Notes under the pieces: model-generated | The model's input: only the letters and a program-made list of their open reading frames with translations | Databases searched by the model: none | Told to the model about the DNA's origin: nothing | Made by a program: the position numbers and the translations under genes | Assembly (NCBI RefSeq): GCF_000145035.1 | Contig: NC_014389.1 | Location: forward strand, 1 to 64,000 | DNA length: 64,000 bases | Source of the DNA: Butyrivibrio proteoclasticus B316 | Lineage (GTDB): Bacteria; Bacillota; Clostridia; Lachnospirales; Lachnospiraceae | Direction: 5' to 3' | In this document: positions 58,491-64,000 of the stretch, piece after piece | Numbering within the stretch: position 1 is the first letter of the stretch | How the letters are laid out: each line of letters begins with the position of its first letter

Positions 58491-59288
58491 TTAAGGATTG
58501 CATTTCTTACATGCTTTATACTTCTGTGCAATGATTGAGTCCCTGCTTTCTGATGAAGTCGCATAATTCTCAGGAGCAATTTTCTTCACTTCGTTACAGC
58601 TTGGTCTGTGGAACTTCTGGGTATTAGTATTAAGCACATAAGTTTCGGAAGTCTGCTGCTGTTCTGGAATGTCATATGTATTAAAGTTATCTGCGTTACC
58701 GGCGCCGCCTGCTGTCTGATTACTGTTGTCCGCCTCTATTGTAGGCGCCTCAGAAGGAGCTTCTGCAGGAACGTTTTCTTCTACCTTGGGTTCTGCTTTC
58801 TCTTCTTTTACCTCAGACTTTTCCTCAGTAGCCGCTGCCACCGCCTCTTCTTTTTCTGCCTCTTCCTTACTGTTTTCAAGTGCTGCAGTATCTTCCGAAC
58901 TTGCCTCAGATGCAGATTCGGTCTCTTCCATGGCAGGAAGTGCTCTTGCAAGCTCCTGCGCGCTCTCCACAGCTGAAAATTCCTCAGATGCTTCAATGCT
59001 TACTTCTTCGCCCGCTTCTGCAGACACTTCTTCAGGCGAAGCTGCTACGATAGATACAAAACCTGCTACAGCAAGGAATACTCCTGCTGCAATCGATATT
59101 GATCTGGTCTTATACTTATCTGGCAAATGCTCAAATACTTTCTTTCTTAGTGGGGAAATATAGATTCCCAGTGCCATGACAAGGATACCGCATATGATAT
59201 CCCCGCTTGTGAATGCGCCAAGTGACGCAAGCATAAACATAGAACCAAACGCCCACTGGCAGACTCCCTTTAACTTTCCTGATTTCAT
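58491..59288 (-). CDS. Membrane protein with Glu/Ala linker and C-terminal zinc-like domain
   Basis: 265 residues. Three membrane helices (about 11-28, 31-45 and 65-85) precede an external Glu/Ala/Ser-rich linker of about 110 residues. The last 50 residues read YVLNTNTQKFHRPSCNEVKK ... KYKACKKCNP, the small F-H-x-x-x-C ... C-x-x-C domain related to the Ada zinc-binding fold found at the end of many exported nucleases and lipoproteins. Likely an envelope protein that binds metal or DNA at the surface. Start from GAGGAG. Confidence 0.8.
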   Translation of the reverse strand: MKSGKLKGVCQWAFGSMFMLASLGAFTSGDIICGILVMALGIYISPLRKKVFEHLPDKYKTRSISIAAGVFLAVAGFVSIVAASPEEVSAEAGEEVSIEASEEFSAVESAQELARALPAMEETESASEASSEDTAALENSKEEAEKEEAVAAATEEKSEVKEEKAEPKVEENVPAEAPSEAPTIEADNSNQTAGGAGNADNFNTYDIPEQQQTSETYVLNTNTQKFHRPSCNEVKKIAPENYATSSESRDSIIAQKYKACKKCNP

Positions 59289-59328
59289 AATATGTTACTC
59301 CTCTTTCTCTTTCCTTTGTTACTGTATA

Positions 59329-60138
59329 TCAAGCGCCAAGTATTCGCTTAAATATCTTATAGTTCCTATCATCCCCAGGTGGGCAGTACACTGCAAATTC
59401 TATCTTTTCAAATATGCCTGGGAACATTGCAAGAGCATCTTTATATGCCTTTGCTACCACTTCAGGGTTATTTTTAAATGCTCCACATCCAAACGCGCCA
59501 AGGATCAGAATATCTACCCCATGGTGAGCTGCACATGTAAGCATATGGACTGCTCTCTTTACATGATATCCATACTGGGCAGCATCATCCAGGTGCATTC
59601 TTGGAGTGCTGTTGTTTGGAGCAGCCATGGTGATCACATCCACTATCGCCCAATTGCTTTTTGTAAGGCGTTTTGGAATTTCGTCATCTGTTTTGCAGAT
59701 CACTATCTCCTCTGAATAGATAAGTGAATCCGTTGCTACAGGAATACCTAGCTCGCAGTGATAGCCGTAAAATGAATCACGTATCTCCCTGCTGTTTAAT
59801 ACAGGATACAAAGTAGTTGATCTGCATAAGCTCTCTTCTTGAGCTCTTGACCCCCTGGTAACACCACCTCCCGGAGTAAATGCGTTTGCAAAGTTAAGCA
59901 CCGCAATCTTCTTATTAAGGTTAGCGGCATACATGTCCTGAGCTGCCTTTACAGTCTTTTTGTCAGATACCGTAACAACGGTCTTTTTAGAACCTTCGTC
60001 ATATTTAGGATATACATACTCCCAGTACACAGATGAACTCGCCATGGATTTTCTGACCGAGCTTTTAAGTGTTGGATCCGTCATTGTCCATGTAAGTGTA
60101 TCCTGGAACGCTTCAATTCTTTCTTCTACTGTTGCCAA
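59329..60138 (-). CDS. Bacterial-type poly(ADP-ribose) glycohydrolase (TIGR02452/DUF2263)
   Basis: 269 residues. The N-terminal helical part is followed by the PARG signature F-A-N-A-F-T-P-G-G-G-V-x-x-G-x-x-A-Q-E-E-S-L-C-R-x-T-x-L-Y (about 102-130), with the catalytic Q-E-E present. L-x-L-G-A-F-G-C-G-A-F-x-N is the second macro-fold loop. This family removes ADP-ribose polymers or single units from proteins. Together with the macro-domain and ART-like genes it suggests an ADP-ribose signalling or defence set. AGGAGAG leader. Confidence 0.93.
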   Translation of the reverse strand: MATVEERIEAFQDTLTWTMTDPTLKSSVRKSMASSSVYWEYVYPKYDEGSKKTVVTVSDKKTVKAAQDMYAANLNKKIAVLNFANAFTPGGGVTRGSRAQEESLCRSTTLYPVLNSREIRDSFYGYHCELGIPVATDSLIYSEEIVICKTDDEIPKRLTKSNWAIVDVITMAAPNNSTPRMHLDDAAQYGYHVKRAVHMLTCAAHHGVDILILGAFGCGAFKNNPEVVAKAYKDALAMFPGIFEKIEFAVYCPPGDDRNYKIFKRILGA

Positions 60139-60186
60139 TTATTATTACTCTCCTTTGTCTACCTTTTATGCTGATATCTGGCTGCC

Positions 60187-60693
60187 TTACAACAATGTAA
60201 CACATCTATCAGAATGTCTGATCCCGTGGACTGTCTGACCTATAGCCCAGGAAGTATCCGGGATCTCATCTCCAACTATTACCTGCCTTTTTACAACAAA
60301 ATCAAAATAATAGCCGCCAATACCTGTGTAAACTTTTGTGATGACACCTTCCCTGAAGCTGTTTAAGATGATCCTGGATTCCTTTGCAAAAGTGCTCTCA
60401 TGGATGCGAATGTGGTCGCCCACACTATATTTGCTGTCGACCTTCTCGCTTATTACGCATCGGTGCGGAATCTTACCCGTACATATTGATAGCCTGCATT
60501 CCCACAGGTAGCCTTTTCTTTTTATGAGCTTGCTCTTATCTCCGCATACCGGGCAGATATCTTCGCCAATAGCTTCTTCTTTTATTCTTTCTTTTTCATA
60601 TGCATAATCTCCAAGCTCATAGCCAGGATACTTATTCTTATTCTCCACTTTTGATATTTCCTTTACAAAATCATAGGCCTGCTGCCTTATCAT
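60187..60693 (-). CDS. Hypothetical zinc-finger protein
   Basis: 168 residues from the ATG that overlaps the upstream TGA. CPVCGDKSKL ... ECRLSICTG is a C-x2-C/C-x4-C zinc site near residues 55-85, then a strand-rich part with a basic surface (GDHIRIHESTFAKESRIILN) like a small beta barrel. Family unknown. Confidence 0.65.
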   Translation of the reverse strand: MIRQQAYDFVKEISKVENKNKYPGYELGDYAYEKERIKEEAIGEDICPVCGDKSKLIKRKGYLWECRLSICTGKIPHRCVISEKVDSKYSVGDHIRIHESTFAKESRIILNSFREGVITKVYTGIGGYYFDFVVKRQVIVGDEIPDTSWAIGQTVHGIRHSDRCVTLL

Positions 60694-61103
60694 TTTCCAA
60701 AAAGAGGATCTTTCCATTTGTTTTCTGCTGATCTGATAGCCTTTACCATCTTTTCAAGCAGTAATGTATATTTGATCTTATCTTTGTCTTCAAACCACTC
60801 TCTTTTGCTATTTTCTTTAAGCTGCTGCAGTTTTAAAATTGCTTCAGGTTTGTAGAATTCTAAGTACTTACTTTCTGATTTAGCTAATTTCTCAAAAAAT
60901 TCTTTGTAGTGATCCACCTCTGATGTATCGCCAGTGTAGTATACATACATGATGTATGCTCCAAGAACAGCTTCTTCTTCCTTTTCTGAGTGAAGCATGA
61001 GCCTTGTTATGATTCCTAATGTCTGATCACCTGCTGTGCACACTACATTCATAAGATCAAGTGCCTTATCATTAGATAGCGGTCCTGTTCCCCAAGTTCC
61101 CAT
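60690..61103 (-). CDS. DUF4259-type protein
   Basis: 137 residues from MGTWGTGPLSNDKALDLM behind CGGAGG; six earlier codons lack a site. M-G-x-W-G-x-G-x-x-x-N-D-x-A is the hallmark start of DUF4259. The remainder is helical. The family role is not known; it often sits near contact-dependent or polymorphic-toxin genes. Coupled to the zinc-finger gene. Confidence 0.8.
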   Translation of the reverse strand: MGTWGTGPLSNDKALDLMNVVCTAGDQTLGIITRLMLHSEKEEEAVLGAYIMYVYYTGDTSEVDHYKEFFEKLAKSESKYLEFYKPEAILKLQQLKENSKREWFEDKDKIKYTLLLEKMVKAIRSAENKWKDPLFGK

Positions 61104-61138
61104 TCTGGTTCCTCCGTTCAAATTTACTATTTTATCTT

Positions 61139-61408
61139 TTATTCTACAAATCCATTGATCTGCTGTCTTACCAGGCGATCTATGATAAGTTCTCTATCCA
61201 TACCTGAATATGAACTTTCTTTTCCGTATTTTTCTTTGTTTTCCATATAGCACCTGCTGCAATACGGCTTGTCTTCGTCTTTTAGTAGAACAAGCTGCCC
61301 ACCGCACAGTGGACACTTGTTGTCATCCTTTGGAAGATCTTCTGAGATGTAAGCATCAGGATATTCTGGCAAGAACTCCTGCCCCCAGTTCATTTCAGTT
61401 AGCTTCAC
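61139..61408 (-). CDS. Zinc-ribbon protein
   Basis: 89 residues. It begins with GTG behind GGAGG; an in-frame ATG five codons on is also possible. C-x2-C (KCPLCGGQ) and C-x2-C (PYCSRCYM) form a zinc ribbon in the middle. The start lies inside the upstream gene's end. Function unknown. Confidence 0.65.
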   Translation of the reverse strand: MKLTEMNWGQEFLPEYPDAYISEDLPKDDNKCPLCGGQLVLLKDEDKPYCSRCYMENKEKYGKESSYSGMDRELIIDRLVRQQINGFVE

Positions 61409-61781
61409 TTTTATGTTCCTCCAAACGTTTCTTTTGCAGGCCCATAAAATCGCCTACGTATTTGCCCTTAAAATGCGCATATCTTAGCTCGCAGTTAATG
61501 TATATAAGATATGTTGCTAGTTCATCGTTATTCTTGTCCTTATGTTCCTTGTCATAGTACCAAGCATAGCTATCAGCTTCTCCAAAGGTATCAAAGTATG
61601 CTTTTCTTACCTCTAAAACCTCGGTGATAGGTCCAATAAAGAAGATGTGCACCAAGTGAAGACCTACGTTGCCTGCCTTGTCGATAGATTTTTGGAATTC
61701 TTTTTTCATAAAGTCGTTTGGCTCTATGTCAAAGGTCCCTGTTATGATGTTGGGATCGCCGGTTTTGTTGTTTGCATTCAT
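61395..61781 (-). CDS. Hypothetical protein
   Basis: 128 residues, alpha/beta, aromatic (YAWYYDKEHKDKNNDEL). No family recognised. First gene of the 60.2-61.8 kb operon; its upstream region holds two TTTTTCTGCACA motifs. Confidence 0.65.
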   Translation of the reverse strand: MNANNKTGDPNIITGTFDIEPNDFMKKEFQKSIDKAGNVGLHLVHIFFIGPITEVLEVRKAYFDTFGEADSYAWYYDKEHKDKNNDELATYLIYINCELRYAHFKGKYVGDFMGLQKKRLEEHKSEAN

Positions 61782-61843
61782 AATATTTGCAAGTTCCTTC
61801 GTTTACTTTAGTTATTATTCTATACTATTTTTACCCTCATATA

Positions 61844-61874
61844 TTTTTCTGCACAAGTGAAATTTTTCTGCACA
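61844..61874. repeat. Paired TTTTTCTGCACA motifs
   Basis: Two exact copies 19 bases apart; single copies lie in other intergenic regions (13564, 33125, 36598, 44036, 50479, and a near-match at 30723). Confidence 0.7.
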
Positions 61875-62084
61875 CTTTGTCTTTTGTATTGTGCGAAAGA
61901 TATCCGGCGGTTATGCTATGCCATATTATCATTAAATGCACGGCCCGTAATCATGATTAAATCCCCGCTTTATTACTGTTAACGAGGATAAAGAAAGGAT
62001 TTAAAATATGCTTAAAAGACTTATAAATTATCTGGCGAAAAAACCCTCCCAACGAAGTCGGTGGTGGTAGTTTAATTGTATAGC
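61875..62084. other. Intergenic region with relic E
   Basis: No accepted gene. A 20-codon frame from 62009 (behind AAAGGA) runs into relic E and stops; it may be the start of a lost gene. Confidence 0.35.
62033..62073 (+). repeat. Short end-relic of the 317-nt element family (E)
   Basis: Begins TGGCGAAAAAACCC and ends GTCGGTGGTGGTAGTTT, like relic A. Left flank TATAAATTATC is the same as that of relic A. Confidence 0.65.
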
Positions 62085-62393
62085 TCAGGCTGCATTTAAC
62101 TTAAGGTAAGTACGCCCTGGATTATAGCCCGGAGACGTCTTTTTATATATTCTTTCGCTTAACTTCTCATTCCAGAGAGCTTCTTTTATTTTGGTCCCGT
62201 GGGTAAAACCATGGATAACACAAATATCATAACCTTCTCTGTCGACTGCGATAAGATTCTTTAAGAGTCTTGTAGCCTCTTTTACCGAAAGGCCGTGCAT
62301 ATCAACAGTAATGAGTTTTGCTCCGCCTTCCTCCGAAAGAACTATCCTTTTAAGTTCGCCTTTTGAAAATAAAAACATCATTCGTTCGCTCAT
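62085..62393 (-). CDS. Smr-like domain protein
   Basis: 102 residues. L-I-T-V-D-M-H-G-L-S-V-K-E-A (about 27-40) is the Smr signature start, and Y-D-I-C-V-I-H-G-F-T-H-G-T-K-I (about 54-68) the H-G-x-G-x-H/T-G loop; the end G-Y-N-P-G-x-T is also like the Smr L-x-P-x-x-x-x-x-G-x-T motif. Smr domains nick DNA or bind RNA. The start overlaps the SprT-like stop by 4 nt. Confidence 0.75.
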   Translation of the reverse strand: MSERMMFLFSKGELKRIVLSEEGGAKLITVDMHGLSVKEATRLLKNLIAVDREGYDICVIHGFTHGTKIKEALWNEKLSERIYKKTSPGYNPGRTYLKLNAA

Positions 62394-62932
62394 GCTACAG
62401 CCCTCCTCTCATACATTTCGATGTATTTTCTTGCGTTTTCTCTGAAAATCTCAGGCCTTACCCACTTTTTATTTATCCACTCAAAGTCATAATTTGACGG
62501 GATTCCCAACTTTTTAAGTTCACCCAGGAACTGCTCATCCTTATCATGATGATCAAGCCCTACGTACCAGCAGTAATAGTGGCAGAGCTCGTGGATGAGA
62601 GTTATTACAAGCATCTCCTTATCTTCTTTAAGATCAGGTGCTATCTGGATCTTAAGTTTTGGATGATTAAGAACATCCATCCATGGAAGGTCCCTGTCAT
62701 TTACGCCAACAGCAAAACCGTATCCTTCAAGACTCTTATATCCGTCGTATTCACAGTACAGATCATCATCAAGGCAGCAGTAGTCATCATTCATCTGCAT
62801 ATCAAACAGGCCCATGGCATCAAACCTGCAGTCTGGCTTCTTAAATTCGATATCAATTGCCGGGATGTTCTCAAACAGCTCTTTTAAGTAAAATTCTTCC
62901 ATTTTTCTTAATTCTTCATTTGTCATGTTCAT
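62390..62932 (-). CDS. SprT-like zinc metallopeptidase-domain protein
   Basis: 180 residues from the ATG 8 nt behind AGGAGG (an earlier ATG is too close to it). The zinc motif LIHELCHYYCWYVGLDHHD (about 118-136) fits the H-E-x-x-H of SprT/zincin proteins, with a His downstream (DHHDKDEQF). SprT/Spartan-like enzymes cut DNA-bound proteins in DNA-protein crosslink repair. Coupled to the Smr-like protein, which supports a DNA-repair role for the pair. Confidence 0.75.
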   Translation of the reverse strand: MNMTNEELRKMEEFYLKELFENIPAIDIEFKKPDCRFDAMGLFDMQMNDDYCCLDDDLYCEYDGYKSLEGYGFAVGVNDRDLPWMDVLNHPKLKIQIAPDLKEDKEMLVITLIHELCHYYCWYVGLDHHDKDEQFLGELKKLGIPSNYDFEWINKKWVRPEIFRENARKYIEMYERRAVA

Positions 62933-62943
62933 TTGCATGTCCT

Positions 62944-63277
62944 CCTATATAGTTCCGAAAAGCGCAACCCTATATGGTTGCCACGCGGAGTCTTAAATCT
63001 GATGTTTATAACTCCTTTAATAGTTAAGTAATTGAGCAGGGTACTTTTTCCGGTTTTTTGGAAAGAAAATAAAAAATCTTCCTATCTTCCTAAGTGAATT
63101 TTTGGATCCAAATTCCGGGGATTTTAAAAAATAATTCCCTAATATATGACCAATTTCGCAACCCCTCCTGATAGCCAGAGGTTTTTCCTTCACTTATTCC
63201 CACTAAGAGACAGCTTTATACAACCTCAGATGCAAAAAAAATGTTTCCCTATATAATGACGAAAAGCGCAACCCCTC
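62944..63277. repeat. Three iteron-like repeats in a non-coding block
   Basis: CCTATATAGTTCCGAAAAGC and onward (62944-62970), CCCTAATATATGACC... (63137-63167) and CCCTATATAATGACG... (63247-63277) share a 31-base pattern ending in CGCAACCCCTC. They are in direct order. The block has no gene and could be part of a replication or partition locus, or promoter control sites. Confidence 0.6.
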
Positions 63278-63361
63278 AGCTATATATGTGATTTAAAAAA
63301 CGAAAATTTCGGTTTTCTGTCGCTTTTTTAATATGGGAAGGAAGTTTAAAATAAGAAAAAT

Positions 63362-63403
63362 AAAAGCCCTTCTATAACTCCTAATTACAGAAAGGGCGAT
63401 TTT
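63362..63403. terminator. Terminator-like hairpin
   Basis: GCCCTT pairs with AAGGGC across a 20-base loop, with A-rich and T-rich flanks. Confidence 0.5.
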
Positions 63404-63588
63404 GGACGAGAATATTTGAAATTCTTTCATAAAAGTGCTAAATTTATTGATGTTATCTGTCGATATTCATAACAGATAGCAATGCGGACAATGATTAACC
63501 AATAATTAACCCTCATGGAAGTGAGGTATCGATTAAACATCTTCTATATAAAGGGGTGTGGAAGGTGGAAATTTTAAATGATTAAAGC

Positions 63589-63634
63589 AAAAGCTGCGCT
63601 TTCCTTAACCGGATCGGGCAGCTTTTATTTTTTG
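63589..63634 (+). terminator. Intrinsic terminator
   Basis: AAAAGCTGC pairs perfectly with GCAGCTTTT across a 20-base loop, followed by ATTTTTTG. There is no obvious gene upstream, so it may end a non-coding RNA. Confidence 0.7.
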
Positions 63635-63743
63635 TGTTTTGACGGCATATTATGTCATAATAGTGTTGCAAGGTGATTTATAAATAAATGTAGGTAATTG
63701 CGAAACTCGCCGTGCGCGTTCGCAATCTTGAATTTAAACAAGG

Positions 63744-63770
63744 AAGAATTCATGCAGAGCATGAATTCTT
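63744..63770. repeat. 12-bp perfect palindrome
   Basis: AAGAATTCATGC, AGA, then its exact complement. It lies between the terminator and the 3' end of the partial gene. Confidence 0.7.
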
Positions 63771-63841
63771 TGATGCAAAAATGTGAACTAGCAATTTTGG
63801 CGCACTTTAATAAGCATATGGCTTAATGAAGTTGGTAAGTC

Positions 63842-64000
63842 CTACGCGATTAGCGGTTTTACACTGCGGATATACTCATGATGTTTGATTTTGTCGGCTA
63901 GAACGACGGTGATGAGCTGAGTGATACCTGCAAGAATTAGATCAGCATGCAATGTTTTTTCATTTTGTGTGCGACGCCCTGCAAGACAGAGATTCTCTTT
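63842..64000 (-). CDS. 3' end of an unknown gene (partial)
   Basis: An uninterrupted minus-strand frame runs from the window edge for 52 codons to TAG. It reads as protein (KTLHADLILAGITQLITVVL ... DKIKHHEYIRSVKPLIA), mostly helical. The 5' part lies outside the window, so family and start cannot be given. Confidence 0.5.
   Translation of the reverse strand, partial: KENLCLAGRRTQNEKTLHADLILAGITQLITVVLADKIKHHEYIRSVKPLIA

Larger units (their letters stand above)
62939..63841. other. Long non-coding region
   Basis: About 900 bases without a supported gene. It contains the iteron-like repeats, terminator-like hairpins at 63362-63403 and 63589-63634, a GTTATCTGT/ACAGATA hairpin near 63452-63480 and a 12-bp palindrome at 63744. 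Confidence 0.55.

Noticed and set aside
62009..62071. 20-codon frame as a gene
   Set aside because: It has a ribosome site but runs into relic E and stops; at most a disrupted start.
63581..63681. Small frame starting ATGATTAAAGC
   Set aside because: It spans the whole terminator hairpin and T run, so it is not expected to be translated.
1..64000. tRNA, rRNA, or known riboswitch
   Set aside because: No cloverleaf with T-loop and acceptor match, no rRNA-like stretch and no riboswitch core that I could recognise on either strand.

Overview
The window looks like part of a large plasmid (megaplasmid or chromid) of a low-GC Firmicute. The moderate AT richness, strong AGGAGG-type ribosome sites, intrinsic terminators and protein families fit rumen or gut Lachnospiraceae such as Butyrivibrio; the genus is an inference, since there is no rRNA or core gene to fix it. 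Base 1 is the first base of a Rep_3-type replication initiator, so numbering probably starts at the replication gene. I saw no rRNA, tRNA or CRISPR array.

Layout. 1-3.9 kb: initiator, a Cys-rich small protein, a VirD4/TraG-like protein with a broken Walker A motif, and a XerC/D-type tyrosine recombinase. 4-7.3 kb: a minus-strand operon of membrane and unknown proteins ending in a fusion of a catalytically dead RNase H-like domain with a VirB11-type ATPase. 7.4-16.9 kb: membrane protein, XRE regulator, PIN-domain toxin/antitoxin pair, PilZ protein, small zinc proteins, and ftsH with a membrane partner. 17-33 kb: long minus-strand runs of small unknown genes with a macro-domain protein, a DUF4349 lipoprotein, a viroplasmin-RNase HI, a GNAT protein and a Pif1-like helicase with a histone-like tail; a plus-strand RHH regulator and YhcG-type nuclease sit in the middle. 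33-46 kb: a secreted coiled-coil/fibre-repeat protein, a repeat-rich region, an ART-like protein, an RNase A-like toxin-domain protein and an XRE regulator. 46-62.9 kb: more small minus-strand genes, an AlbA_2/HATPase protein, a short tyrosine recombinase, an AAA-ATPase/PD-(D/E)XK protein, a bacterial PARG, Smr and SprT-like proteins. 62.9-64 kb is mostly non-coding, with iteron-like repeats and the 3' end of one more gene.

The strongest unusual signal is a family of IS200/IS605-like non-autonomous elements. Two copies, each exactly 317 nt (38823-39139 and 40417-40733), contain a chain of hairpins whose differences preserve pairing only if the plus strand is the RNA. One copy splits a small gene that rejoins exactly in frame when the element is removed, with no target duplication. 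Shortened ends of the same family lie at 37927, 38511 and 62033. Other notable signals are seven ACTTCAATA repeats phased at 11-12 bp upstream of the AlbA_2 gene, a promoter/leader module shared by at least six operons, and a scattered ADP-ribosylation gene set (ART, macro domain, PARG).

Most genes are short, closely spaced and unrecognised, as is usual for such replicons. Operons are inferred from spacing, overlapping start/stop codons and shared terminators. Where a long frame began upstream of a clear ribosome site, I moved the start to the codon served by that site.
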